From positions 194,666-258,665 of the forward strand of contig JAFLTT010000003.1 in the NCBI GenBank assembly GCA_022509165.1: a stretch of 64,000 nucleotides of DNA, given 5' to 3'. The translations under genes and the position numbers were made by a program. The notes under the pieces are model-generated. The model was not told where the DNA came from. It did not search any database and worked only from the letters and a program-made list of their open reading frames with translations. Origin of the DNA: Muribaculaceae bacterium. GTDB lineage: Bacteria > Bacteroidota > Bacteroidia > Bacteroidales > Muribaculaceae. Below are positions 36,461-46,152 of this stretch, piece after piece. Numbering within the stretch: the first letter of the stretch is position 1; each line of letters begins with the position of its first letter.

Positions 36461-39400
36461 TTAATAGTTTGGAACTTTACTTTGACTCCATCCTACTTTA
36501 CTTTGTAGCCACTCGTATTGGCCATCACCCATATCTGTAACATCAGAGAAGTTAATTGTCCATTGGCTATAATGATCCTTACTTTCTTCTGTACCTGTAC
36601 TGGTTCTTACTCCAATGGAAGAAACAGTTTTTGATATCGGTATTTTAATATAATACCAATCTGCTCCATTATAATCATTCCGCCATCCACTTTCATTCGG
36701 AACTTGACAACAATCTTGATATTTAGAAGTGTCAGAACCATATATAATATCTCCGGAGTTATCTCCATACCAAGCCTTCACATATTGGAAATTTACGCCT
36801 GAATAATCTTTATACCAATAAACCGTGAGTACATCCCCATCCTCGAATTGAGTTTTGGGCTGTATATACTCTTCATACGTTTTTCCTGTATCTTTGTTAA
36901 AATTATAAACATGATTATTAATAGGAGTGAAACTTTGTGTTTCATCAGCTCCTGTTGATTTGCCGTCATTGAATATAATAGTTGCTGGAGTACCACTTTG
37001 ATTAACAGGAACATAGAACATCCAAATATTTCTTGATGAGTCAAAATTCATCATATCGGCACCGGGCCAACCATTATTAACATCATTAGAGAAATACCAG
37101 TATAGATTTGGAGATGACCATCCTTTAGAAGTATTATCAAAATAAACTGTATACATATTCGACGGTTTGCGACCTGTTATACTTGTAGTTGTTGGATTAT
37201 TGATAAATCCATATCGGATATTGTCGGAGTTCGCTCCTAAGGCTGAGAATTCACTCAAATTTCTTGTGGTACTACCTATCTGGGTATTATTTTTATATAA
37301 TGTCCATTTGAAGGTTCCCTCCGTAGCATCGGTCCGGAATTCTTTATAGTAATATCCGTTGATATCTGTATGGCTTGAACTTACTGCGGTTCTTTCACTA
37401 ATACCATTATATTCTATGGCAATTTCTGTAGATTGTGAAGTTATCGGCCAATAGAATCGGTAAGTAATCAATTGTACTTCCGGTGCATTTTCTGAAGGTT
37501 TACCCCTCTTTATCACATCATAATCTATATCGATATATCCGCAATAAATGCCGTCTTTTTCTTCAAAATTACCATCGAGTGAGCCTTTATTGGAGCGTTC
37601 TGCTGCTGACCAATATTCGGGTTTAGTTGTACCGTCAGGTACTCCACCTCCCGGCAGTGATACAAAGAAGTTGTAAGTGATTCCGCTCACATTGTCTTTC
37701 CTGTAGAAATCAGCGTAGTAATAATTCAGCAATTCTCCTTTGTAACTGTCTTTAACCAGTATTTGATCTCCACTCCACATATTTATACCCGTACAATTTT
37801 GACCTGAGGCTGACTTGATCGCTTGTGGCCAGTAGATACGGTAATGCTTGTAGTCGGCAAGACCGGCATCGTTTGAAAAATCAGGGTAGAAGATATGGGT
37901 ATTATTAAGAGTGGGGAAATTGTCGAATTTCTGGTTAGGGCTGTTCTTACCCATTTCCTGAACTTTCCAGTTAAAGAAATAATTATATCCATTCCACACA
38001 GGCCAGCCCTCAAGTTCATTGAGTTTAGACGATCCCTCCGAATCATTGCTGCCGAATGCTGTAACTTTAGCATTGTCTGTGATCGCTGTAGTCTTTGGCG
38101 GAGTGTTGTAAGAATATTTATTGCCGTCGTTGCTCAAAATCCATGACTGACCGTTGTCGTTGACGTATACAAACATCACAAACAACTTGCTTAAATCCCT
38201 GGAGGTGGTGGTAGCAAACGGCAGGTAACTGGAATTATAATTCTCGTCGCTTTTATCATAGATAAGTTTCTGAACTGCCGTGGCATTGCCGATAGGTTTA
38301 CCCGGGAAAGTAAAGATACCTACCATATTATTTGAACTATCCAAGGTATAAAGGTAAACATGAGTTGCACCTTTCACGTTTAGGTTCACAGGATTCTTCT
38401 GAATCTTGATATCCGAACCACCATACGCCACGCAACGTACAGACATGGCATATCGGTTGACAAAACCTGTGGAATAAGCACTTGAAGCACCCGTGAAGTT
38501 CATCACTTTTAACCAGCTACCTATCTGGTCTTTCTCAATTCCCGCAGCCTCAGTTCCGGTCCAGTAATATCCGGCGAAGGCGTCTCCCATTCGGCTCTTG
38601 TTCGGTACATTGAGGAATCGGGATTTCGGGAAAATTATCTGGGTACCATCAGAGGCTATGGTAAAATATGAAGTATAATAACTTGTTAGTCCGTTATTCC
38701 GCAAATCCGTATGGAAGTTGCTCGACAATCGGATATTGTCCCATTCCTCCTCATAGGGAAGACGATATCCCGGTGGTGATAATCTCTCAGCACTATTATC
38801 AAATAGATTGTCTTCCACTAACTGGCCCTCATCAAACAAAACTTCCTTTGCATCCGCCGGGAAATAATAGCCTCCCTGGCTGTCGTCGGTATAAGGCCAT
38901 GCAGTACCATTTATCAGAGAACCTCCGGCCGCATTCTGAATATAAAGTCCGTTTGACTTTGCTCCAAGGTTACGGTCAAGCCAGTATTGCACGCCGTTGC
39001 TTGTCTCAACCTTTCTTACCTCATAGTAATAATAACCGATATCAAGTGTTTCTCCGCTCAGTAACTGCCTGTGGTTACCCTTGTCATAATGGAAGAAACC
39101 GGTGTGATAAAGGTCGAAAGTATATGCTTGTCCTTTAACAGTGAGGGTAAGGGTAGCGATACAATAATCATAAGAATTATATTTCGAGGCTAATTTTATA
39201 CTCGTACCGGTGCCGACCGATATGTTACTCCAAGAGCCGTTGCCTGTATTTCCATTTACCGTGAATGAATTTACAAATTCCTGATCGCTGCCTGTGATAC
39301 TGATATCGACACTGCTGCTCCCATTGAGAACTTCTGAAGTCAATTCGATATCATATTCGTACCACCAGGCTTTGGAATAGTCGGTATTTGTGATAGAATA

Positions 39401-41092
39401 GGACTCTCCTCCTGCCGGATTTGTGGTCTTTGAATAGGTATAGATATCTCCATACATAACCGGGAAATGGAATCCCTGATTTCTTATCATGGTAGAACTC
39501 ATGGCATTACCTCCAACACCAAATAGTTGTGGAGTAGAGGCGTCGGTCCCGGCAGGTCCATTTTCAGTTGTCGCCTTGCCTTCCTGTCCTAAGAATTTCC
39601 AATAATCGGCTATTCCTATTGTCTCACCCCCTTCTCCTTTATGGATATTGAGTTTGACTGTGGCAATCTCTGCTCCATTATAGGCCACCTCCCAGGAAAC
39701 TTTAGCAACCCGGGTAAGGCCCAACCAATTTACGGTAACTTCTCCCGCGGAACGGTCTTCAGTGGAAATAGCATTTTTAAATATCAAGGGATAACGGATT
39801 AGCAATCCCTCAGCACCGCTCGCATTATTGTCATCCGTTTCCTTATCATTTTCAGTGAAATAATTTCCTTCGGTAAAATCATTTGTTCCATAAAACTCAG
39901 GATCACCAATAGCAAGCCATGAACTACCTTTTGTCACTGTCACGGAATAAAGACTCGGGTCCGCCATCTGTGTCTTGATTGCTTCAGCTGTCTCTGTGGC
40001 ATCTGCTGAATATAGTCTTACATAAAGATATTCAGAAATACTACTGTTGTTTTCATTTGCCAATCCTTCATATACAACCGGTGTGGTAACGCCTAATTCA
40101 TGTACTCCGTCGGTCACCATCGAATAGATATCCACGGCATGATCATGAATCACATATGTCACCTGGTCGGAATCTCCCTCTTTCTTATTGATGGCTTCCT
40201 CAGCTGATTTATGCCCCGCAGCCTTGATCTCCTGTATCTCAATTTCATATACGTGATTGGGAAGGAGATCAACAGGATTTCCCTCAGCATCCTTAAGATT
40301 CAATCTGTAATAAGTAGCAGTGCCTCCGTTGTATTCAGCACTCACAATTATAAATGCGCCACTCTCATTGGATGAAGTATAGGCTTCAGAGGGATAAGTA
40401 TAGGCATATTTAGGAGAAGAGTTGGAAGTGGAAACTTCTGCTCCTATTGTTTCAGCCGATGTGGTGGTATAGAAGTTCACCTTATCTGCGGTTGTTGGAT
40501 TTTCTTTTACAAGATAGGCTCCGGCAGCAGAATTATGAACCTCAAATCCTTTGGCCACTATATTTGCTCCTTCTTCTGTATGAAGCATATATATTTTCGA
40601 GATGGTACGGTACATCGGGATATCAACCGTGTTGCTTTGATCTGAGATAACACCCGAACCCGACATAACTGTGTACACAGTACCTGAACCGTTTAATTCA
40701 CCCTCTATCAGTACTTTCAGCAAATCTTCTTCATTTTCAATATCTTTCACCAGATTCTTTGCGTTTGCCACAGCATAAGCCTTGGCAGCCTCCTTTCTCT
40801 GAGGAGTGGTGAGAGTCAGCGGTAAAGAATTGTTAAGATCAGGTGATTGATAGTTTTCAGAGGTCAGTAAGGCCCCGGTGCCATTGAAAACGAATATGCT
40901 GAGTTCTTGCACCGAATTTTCATCCTGTGCCCTGGTCTTTATCAAGGTGATATCAGGAACCGAGAGATTGAATTCGAGATATCCCTCTTCATATTCACCC
41001 CTTATACCATTGCGCAATTCGAAACTGTCACTGCAAGATGTGACCAGAATTAAAGTTGCTATTATTGAAAATATATATTTCAGAGTCTTCAT
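36461..41092 (-). CDS. Giant lipoprotein: fimbrillin-like N-terminus, FISUMP-like domain and CBM26-like starch-binding module
   Basis: This 1543-residue protein has lipobox VTSC at Cys20. Residues ~35-300 resemble fimbrillins (LEFNLSVPDITL, VQELSIFVFNGTGALL, YRTISKIYML, LLPNHVYEIEIQEI). Beta-rich domains follow. Residues ~690-890 match the Fibrobacter-type paralogous (FISUMP) domain (QYWLDRNLGAKSNG, GYRLPYEEEWDNI, YYWTGTEA, YAMSVRCVAYG). Several YRIYWP/YRFYWP domains come next, and at ~1313-1400 a CBM26-like module (YTVYFDNTSKGWSSPNLYWY, NNGWPGADM, TIIFNDGKSTG). It sits 41 bp after the other giant gene and directly upstream of the sus regulator, same direction. I infer a starch-binding surface adhesin or fimbrial subunit. 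Polysaccharide specificity is untested. Confidence 0.7.
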   Translation of the reverse strand: MKTLKYIFSIIATLILVTSCSDSFELRNGIRGEYEEGYLEFNLSVPDITLIKTRAQDENSVQELSIFVFNGTGALLTSENYQSPDLNNSLPLTLTTPQRKEAAKAYAVANAKNLVKDIENEEDLLKVLIEGELNGSGTVYTVMSGSGVISDQSNTVDIPMYRTISKIYMLHTEEGANIVAKGFEVHNSAAGAYLVKENPTTADKVNFYTTTSAETIGAEVSTSNSSPKYAYTYPSEAYTSSNESGAFIIVSAEYNGGTATYYRLNLKDAEGNPVDLLPNHVYEIEIQEIKAAGHKSAEEAINKKEGDSDQVTYVIHDHAVDIYSMVTDGVHELGVTTPVVYEGLANENNSSISEYLYVRLYSADATETAEAIKTQMADPSLYSVTVTKGSSWLAIGDPEFYGTNDFTEGNYFTENDKETDDNNASGAEGLLIRYPLIFKNAISTEDRSAGEVTVNWLGLTRVAKVSWEVAYNGAEIATVKLNIHKGEGGETIGIADYWKFLGQEGKATTENGPAGTDASTPQLFGVGGNAMSSTMIRNQGFHFPVMYGDIYTYSKTTNPAGGESYSITNTDYSKAWWYEYDIELTSEVLNGSSSVDISITGSDQEFVNSFTVNGNTGNGSWSNISVGTGTSIKLASKYNSYDYCIATLTLTVKGQAYTFDLYHTGFFHYDKGNHRQLLSGETLDIGYYYYEVRKVETSNGVQYWLDRNLGAKSNGLYIQNAAGGSLINGTAWPYTDDSQGGYYFPADAKEVLFDEGQLVEDNLFDNSAERLSPPGYRLPYEEEWDNIRLSSNFHTDLRNNGLTSYYTSYFTIASDGTQIIFPKSRFLNVPNKSRMGDAFAGYYWTGTEAAGIEKDQIGSWLKVMNFTGASSAYSTGFVNRYAMSVRCVAYGGSDIKIQKNPVNLNVKGATHVYLYTLDSSNNMVGIFTFPGKPIGNATAVQKLIYDKSDENYNSSYLPFATTTSRDLSKLFVMFVYVNDNGQSWILSNDGNKYSYNTPPKTTAITDNAKVTAFGSNDSEGSSKLNELEGWPVWNGYNYFFNWKVQEMGKNSPNQKFDNFPTLNNTHIFYPDFSNDAGLADYKHYRIYWPQAIKSASGQNCTGINMWSGDQILVKDSYKGELLNYYYADFYRKDNVSGITYNFFVSLPGGGVPDGTTKPEYWSAAERSNKGSLDGNFEEKDGIYCGYIDIDYDVIKRGKPSENAPEVQLITYRFYWPITSQSTEIAIEYNGISERTAVSSSHTDINGYYYKEFRTDATEGTFKWTLYKNNTQIGSTTRNLSEFSALGANSDNIRYGFINNPTTTSITGRKPSNMYTVYFDNTSKGWSSPNLYWYFSNDVNNGWPGADMMNFDSSRNIWMFYVPVNQSGTPATIIFNDGKSTGADETQSFTPINNHVYNFNKDTGKTYEEYIQPKTQFEDGDVLTVYWYKDYSGVNFQYVKAWYGDNSGDIIYGSDTSKYQDCCQVPNESGWRNDYNGADWYYIKIPISKTVSSIGVRTSTGTEESKDHYSQWTINFSDVTDMGDGQYEWLQSKVGWSQSKVPNY

Positions 41093-41132
41093 TTTCTAAG
41101 TTTCAAAGTTATCCGGATGTTACCTGAGATAA

Positions 41133-44100
41133 TTATTCCTCTTTTGTGTCGAAGAATATTTGGAAATCAGTATTATTAATCTTCTTCAGTCGCACTACTC
41201 CCGTAAATTTCTTACCCATGATTATATCCTTGGCCCCTGAATTATTCTTTATATCAATCCAAGTCTTATCCCATTTATCTTTGGTCACGGTCTCTTCCTG
41301 ATTCAGGAAACCGATATTCCACCCATCCCAATTTGCCTGGTTTCTTATCTTGAAATGATTGGCAGTATCTATCACGAGTTTTTTGGTATGCCATGAATCG
41401 GTGGCATCTTCGATAAACCGATAGGCAAGGTTGTTACCCCAACCGGTGCAATCACCTACGAGCCAAATATTTGCATATCCCTCGGCCTTTTCCAATTTCA
41501 TGTGGTAACCGTTTGATTCCAATGTCAGAGTTACTGTTCCCACAAAGTCCTCATTCATTCGGATATTATGAGTAGAACCATCTGATTCTTTTAATAATTT
41601 GAAATCTGCATAATCACTGGATTTCAAAGTATAATAGGACTGATTTGTATCTGTATTTTGAGCTCCCAAAATGTAATCATTGTATTGAGAATCCCATGTT
41701 CCCGGGTTAATCTTAAATTCTCCACCATTTGGAAGATCAAGGACATTAGTCTTCCATTGATTTTCACCCACTTTATAGAAACGATATACATCATTCTTAT
41801 ATCCCCAGCCATAATCACTACCGTTCTCAAAAGCACTTCCTCCGGTCATACTACCGCATAGCCAGAAGAACTGTTTTTCTTCCACTATCGGTCGGCTATC
41901 TGAGAACTTAAGGTCATCTCGAGTCTTATCCAAATCCTTGAAAGAGTCCTGGGAAGGATCGTAGAGGAACCATCCTTCATGGTCAGGGTAATCGAAGAGG
42001 GGCACTCCGATATTATTATTCTCCGGATAACGTCTATTTTCTCCGGCCTTACCGTCGTGACCATCGGCAAACATTATCAAGGCCTTGCCCGGTGTGGCGA
42101 TACCGGTGAGTATATAAGTGTACCAGGTTTCTCCCGCTATTGTTTCCTTATACATGGCAATACCGGGCCATTCTTCAAAACTGTCAGGACATTTCTTTCC
42201 ATCTGTACCATTGCAAGGATTGGCTCCGGCCTCACTTAGATGTTCTATTTGTGAGGCATTGAAATCCAGTTTCCAGAAATAACGAGGCTCGCTGGATTCC
42301 TCAGCGGCGTTATAAGAAATGCCATTGTCGAAATTAAATACCCAGAAAGTCTGGTAAATGGGATCGAAGGAACCTCCGGAATAGGGGTCGTTGATAGAAG
42401 GACCGCCATAACCCGACCACCCTTTAAATGCGATGCCACTGGTGAAGGCATATTCACGGCCTGAATTGTAGGCATTTCCTATGCTGTAACCCACTGTCTT
42501 ACCGGCCTGAGGAAGGATATTTCCCTGGGCATCTTTCAAATCTGTAGGAAGCTCCAGACATTGATAGATATAGATGTGAGGATTGGTCCAAGAATCATCT
42601 ATCGCACGGAAATGGATGATATAGTCGTTGACATCCGGAGCCACCTCAATGTCTACGGTCTGAGGATTTATCAATCCTTCATAATCAGATTCTTTTATCA
42701 CCTCACCATTCTCATAGATGGTAAAAGTGAGCCGATAGGAATGTTTTGAATTCCAGAAAGAGGACTCGCCTCCTATACCTGAAAAACTTATATAAAGTTT
42801 ATCGTCAAGCGGATTTTTTATATTATGGGTGATTTTTAGAAGACCTTCTCCACCGAGGTTAATTACCTGTTCGGAAGTTTCTTCTACAATCTTATAATCT
42901 TGCAGGAAAGGTTCGCCCGGAACCGGTTCTCCTGTTTCAGGATTGACTTCCTGAATAGTCAATTGTAAGTCGGAAATATTGGTATTGAAGGTAATAGGTA
43001 TTCCATTGTCTTCAGAACCTGTGGAACCTGACGAACGGAATTCTTTCACGTTGATAGTGTAGCTCGTAGGATTTACATTGAGATACGGACCGATCTCTAA
43101 GGGTTCCACATCTATCCTCTTCTTCAATTGGCCTACACAAATATGGAAATAACTGATTTCCTTCAACTCAGTTTCTGAGAGACTATGTGGAATCCTGTTA
43201 TTTAAACGAATTGAAATCAACCCGGGAGTAAGTACCCCATTTTCATTATCACCATCTATTTCGATAATGAAAACGTCAATGGTACTTCCATCAGTCAGAG
43301 TATATTGAGGTGTCTCTGCATATACCTTTCCACCGGACTCGGTGCTGTAATGCATATATGTGGTCTGGCCGGAATATACACCTACTTTCGTTTCATCCAC
43401 TATGAGATCGTATGGACCATGCAAAGTATAAACAAGATTTTGAGTACTCCAGTCCATTACCTCACATTCAAACTCCAGTTCCGGTTCATCAAAATCTTTT
43501 ATCAAAGCACGATAATCCATGAACGTACCTCTCTTGTTACCTTTATCCTCTTTATTATTTACAGGAATCTTTTTCCCGGCCAACCTGGTGTTGTCTTCAT
43601 CTCCATTGGCATACTTCACTATACCGTTGAATGTAAGTGTAGTTTTCTCATTCGCGGTTTCAGTGATATTTTCGGGGATATAAATCACACCTTGCCAGGC
43701 TGCCTTAGAATTGTCTGTACCCGTAAATTCTGTAGACAGATTACCCTCTACAGTGTTGTTGGTATTATCGAAGATAGGATATTCATCATTGGCAACTCCA
43801 TCTTTGGTGGGATATGCATATTTTCTCAATGGAAGCGCAAACTTATAGTCAGAGCCTATGAAACCATTATTGAGGGATTGGAGTGTTGCGTCTTTATTGA
43901 TATGGGTATATTTGCGCAGATTGGTAGCATAATGAGCCTCTGAATTATCGGTAGGGAATTCTACATAATTCTCACCAAACTCGCTTGATATACCACCCTG
44001 AGCAGCATTAAATAGAATAGTGTATCTCACCTTGGTACACAAGAAAGTGAGGTCGGCATATAAAGTGGCATTGTCGTCAGAGAAGGTAAATTCGCCTCCT

Positions 44101-44699
44101 GACACCAATTGTGATGGACTGCTTTTTATCTCGTCGTAATAGCAGGCCATCGGAAGATATGAATCGGAAGAATTTAACTTCAATGCATCCGATTCATCAG
44201 CGAAATTAAGAATGAGACTTTGTAAAGTGCTCTCTTCCATCTTGTCATTGACTGTATTGGCAGGGAGATAATCTTCAAGATTGGCAAGGAGGTAAATATG
44301 ATATTTCTGATCGGGTATCATACCCTCTACCAAATATTCTGCATATTCTGTGTAGCCGTCGCCGGAACCGGTAACTTTCTTTCCGGTTATATTTTCAATT
44401 ACGGGACTTGCACTTGTATTACCCAAAGGGTAAGCACAAAACCATAAGGTATTGATTTTTGCTTCCTTTTCTGATGCATCAACCTCAGCACGTGTCGGAG
44501 TATTTTGATCACTCCTTGACCGGGCATATTCGGAGGCTGACTCCATGTCGGGGATATAAACAGTGAGTACACCCTCTCTGCCTACCGGATTACCCTGATT
44601 ATATCTTACCTCATCATAACAACCGGGGAATACCACACAAGATGAGACGGCTACAAAACTTAAAAAAATCTTTTTGATGAATTCAGTTTTTAACGACAT
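41133..44699 (-). CDS. Giant lipoprotein: FimB/Mfa2-like N-terminus with SusE/F- and CBM26-like C-terminal domains
   Basis: This 1188-residue protein has lipobox FPGC near residue 27. Residues ~40-450 look like a FimB/Mfa2-type fimbrial anchor (GVLTVYIPDM, KINTLWFCAYPLG, KYHIYLLANLEDYLPA). The C-terminal third carries starch-binding-type domains: ~693-870 (IIHFRAIDDSWTNPHIYIYQ, EEWPGIAMYKETIAGETWY, ALIMFADGHDGK), ~944-1070 (FFWLCGSMTGGSAFENGSDY, EFKINPGTW), and ~1073-1188 (ANIWLVGDCTGWGNNLAYRF, HFKIRNQANWDGWNIG), the last two in SusE/SusF style. It is the first gene of a two-gene operon. I infer a cell-surface starch-binding component; the anchor role is an inference from the fold. Confidence 0.68.
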   Translation of the reverse strand: MSLKTEFIKKIFLSFVAVSSCVVFPGCYDEVRYNQGNPVGREGVLTVYIPDMESASEYARSRSDQNTPTRAEVDASEKEAKINTLWFCAYPLGNTSASPVIENITGKKVTGSGDGYTEYAEYLVEGMIPDQKYHIYLLANLEDYLPANTVNDKMEESTLQSLILNFADESDALKLNSSDSYLPMACYYDEIKSSPSQLVSGGEFTFSDDNATLYADLTFLCTKVRYTILFNAAQGGISSEFGENYVEFPTDNSEAHYATNLRKYTHINKDATLQSLNNGFIGSDYKFALPLRKYAYPTKDGVANDEYPIFDNTNNTVEGNLSTEFTGTDNSKAAWQGVIYIPENITETANEKTTLTFNGIVKYANGDEDNTRLAGKKIPVNNKEDKGNKRGTFMDYRALIKDFDEPELEFECEVMDWSTQNLVYTLHGPYDLIVDETKVGVYSGQTTYMHYSTESGGKVYAETPQYTLTDGSTIDVFIIEIDGDNENGVLTPGLISIRLNNRIPHSLSETELKEISYFHICVGQLKKRIDVEPLEIGPYLNVNPTSYTINVKEFRSSGSTGSEDNGIPITFNTNISDLQLTIQEVNPETGEPVPGEPFLQDYKIVEETSEQVINLGGEGLLKITHNIKNPLDDKLYISFSGIGGESSFWNSKHSYRLTFTIYENGEVIKESDYEGLINPQTVDIEVAPDVNDYIIHFRAIDDSWTNPHIYIYQCLELPTDLKDAQGNILPQAGKTVGYSIGNAYNSGREYAFTSGIAFKGWSGYGGPSINDPYSGGSFDPIYQTFWVFNFDNGISYNAAEESSEPRYFWKLDFNASQIEHLSEAGANPCNGTDGKKCPDSFEEWPGIAMYKETIAGETWYTYILTGIATPGKALIMFADGHDGKAGENRRYPENNNIGVPLFDYPDHEGWFLYDPSQDSFKDLDKTRDDLKFSDSRPIVEEKQFFWLCGSMTGGSAFENGSDYGWGYKNDVYRFYKVGENQWKTNVLDLPNGGEFKINPGTWDSQYNDYILGAQNTDTNQSYYTLKSSDYADFKLLKESDGSTHNIRMNEDFVGTVTLTLESNGYHMKLEKAEGYANIWLVGDCTGWGNNLAYRFIEDATDSWHTKKLVIDTANHFKIRNQANWDGWNIGFLNQEETVTKDKWDKTWIDIKNNSGAKDIIMGKKFTGVVRLKKINNTDFQIFFDTKEE

Positions 44700-44751
44700 G
44701 ATTATTTTAAGGCTCTTGTTTGCTTCAAGTATTAGGGAACTTTAATTTCCT

Positions 44752-44770
44752 TTTTGGTTTACCAAAATTA
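44752..44770 (-). promoter_or_regulatory. Promoter -7 box with overlapping palindrome for the giant lipoprotein operon
   Basis: On the minus strand TAATTTTG (44770-44763) matches the -7 consensus; TTGTG 19 bp upstream is a weak -33. TTTTGGTTTACCAAAA (44752-44767), a perfect inverted repeat, overlaps the -7 box and could be an operator. The gene starts 53 bp from the palindrome. Confidence 0.55.
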
Positions 44771-44888
44771 TTTCTATACTATAGGTTTCACAATCCCTTA
44801 TAAAATATTTCAAAATAATTTTTACGATAACTTGCTGATTTTCAACCACCTCCTCTTCAATAATTCAAAATTTTCTATAACAGTACCA

Positions 44889-44974
44889 GATAAAAAAGTA
44901 ATGCTATTCTCTCGAATAGCCTTACCTTCTCACCCCTCTTTAGCAATAACCTTTCCATTTACTTCTAAAAAATT
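44889..44974 (+). repeat. 86-bp direct duplication, copy X
   Basis: It matches 45124-45209 with scattered substitutions. It contains a hairpin GCTATTC-TCTC-GAATAGC (44903-44920). Dispersed element copy F begins at the very next base. Confidence 0.75.
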
Positions 44975-45093
44975 ATGATTATCCCGAATAATATCCCAAA
45001 CGACAAATGTAGGGACGCACGGTCCGTGCGTCCTCTGATAATCAATGAATTATCCCTCTTTTATTTCGGACGCACGAGCCGTGCATCCCTAAA
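44975..45093 (+). repeat. Two-hairpin dispersed element, copy F (right end missing)
   Basis: The left end ATGATTATCC is at 44975-44984. Hairpins GGACGCACG..CGTGCGTCC and GGACGCACG..CGTGCATCC follow; the right terminus is gone after CCCTAAATGA. The adjacent sequence GAGTAAAATACTC (45098-45110) resembles the palindrome upstream of the truncated ATPase gene. Confidence 0.82.
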
Positions 45094-45123
45094 TGATGAG
45101 TAAAATACTCCTTAATGGTGCAA

Positions 45124-45209
45124 GATAAAAAGTAGGCTATTCTCTCGAATAGCCTTACCTTCTCTAACCTATTTATCAATAAACTTTCCAATTGATTCTT
45201 TAAAAATTC
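45124..45209 (+). repeat. 86-bp direct duplication, copy Y
   Basis: Second copy of 44889-44974. Its hairpin is one pair longer (GGCTATTC-TCTC-GAATAGCC, 45135-45154). Both copies end in AAAAATT, where copy X abuts element F. Confidence 0.75.
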
Positions 45210-45575
45210 TCCGATCCAGGAAGTGTTGACCTTACCTCAGCTTATTCCTCTACGAACTCTCTTCAGTATCCACTCCCGTAAGATGTAACAAAGCCTCTGA
45301 AGAAGGTGAAAAGACCCATTGTGATCTTTTTAAGAGTTTCATGGCTCTTAATTCAGTACCATTCGCCGGATTCGTTGAATAAATTTCAACTGATAACCTT
45401 TTTCTCCTCCATTGAGGCAATAAACAACTTGATATTATTTTGTCCCCAAAATTATCAATATACCCTATTTAAATAAATAGGGTAAAAAGGAATACATCTG
45501 AATTTCTAAACAGATTTATCATTTTTCCCTTTATAATCAGACATTTTGGAATTTTTTTATCAAGAAAAATTCTAA

Positions 45576-45674
45576 AGAAAGTCAAAATAAAAAGGGCTCC
45601 ATTTTCAAATAAATTGAAAATGGAGCCCTCAAGTTTAAATTATTCTCGATGTATTGGCTCTTATAATTTATTTG
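45576..45674. repeat. 99-bp duplicated terminator block, copy 1
   Basis: It is identical to 47040-47138 except for two changes that compensate each other in the hairpin stem (GGGCTCC..GGAGCCC here, GGGCTTC..GAAGCCC in copy 2). It ends with the last codons and stop of a DUF4923-like gene end (TTTATTTG). Element copy G begins at its last bases. Confidence 0.85.
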
Positions 45675-45790
45675 ATTATCCTCATAAACATCCCCATTAA
45701 TAAAGTGCCCTCAAATGTAGGGACGCACGGCTCGTGCGTCCGAATTAAAAGAGGGATAATTCTTTGATTATCAGCGGATGCCATGACTTT
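45673..45790 (+). repeat. Two-hairpin dispersed element, copy G (right end missing)
   Basis: TTGATTATCC is followed by CTCATAAACATCCCCATTAA as in copy A, hairpin GGACGCACG..CGTGCGTCC, then TTGATTATCAGCGGATGCCATGAC, where the match stops. Confidence 0.8.
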
Positions 45791-45945
45791 CTCCCCTCAA
45801 TTGCATCATTCCCCTTCTTCTGAGTTTTCAAATAAGAACGGGATGGAAAGAAAAAAACCAATATTCCTTTTGACTTTAAGAAATCAAATGTTTCATGGCT
45901 TTGTCATATTAATTTAAATTGTTTATTTTGCATATTATTAGCATA

Positions 45946-45979
45946 GTGAGTAAAATTACTCACAGCATTGAGTAAATTG
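45946..45979 (+). promoter_or_regulatory. Palindrome and half-site upstream of the truncated ATPase gene
   Basis: GTGAGTAAAATTACTCAC (45946-45963) has perfect 8-bp arms. A half-site TTGAGTAAATTG follows at 45968-45979, 22 bp along and 7 bp before the ATG. The layout parallels the AAGTATACTT array of the intact ATPase gene at 14.1 kb. Confidence 0.65.
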
Positions 45980-45986
45980 TAATAAC

Positions 45987-46151
45987 ATGTATAAACTTCC
46001 TGTATATAAAAAGATTAAACAGCGTATTGAAGAGCCACGAAGATTTATCCAGGTCATAATGGGTCCTCGACAAGTAGGAAAATCAACTGTGGTTAAACAG
46101 GTTTTGAACGATATTACAATTCCTTATAAATATAATGATTATCCCGAATAA
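45987..46151 (+). pseudogene. Truncated AAA ATPase gene (DUF4143 type), 54 codons
   Basis: The frame starts MYKLPVYKKIKQRI and has an intact Walker A, VIMGPRQVGKSTVVKQVL, as in ATPase/DUF4143 proteins. It stops at codon 55 inside ATGATTATCCCGAATAAT, which is the left terminus of the dispersed element. The rest of the element and the rest of the gene are gone. Known family members are about 380-410 residues, so this is a remnant. Confidence 0.75.
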
Positions 46152-46152
46152 T
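46135..46152 (+). repeat. Loose terminus H of the two-hairpin element
   Basis: ATGATTATCCCGAATAAT is the exact left end seen in copies C and F. Nothing else of the element follows. It marks the breakpoint that truncated the ATPase gene. Confidence 0.7.

Noticed and set aside
43305..43943. 212-codon plus-strand reading frame
   Set aside because: It is antisense to the 1188-residue lipoprotein and has no recognisable features.
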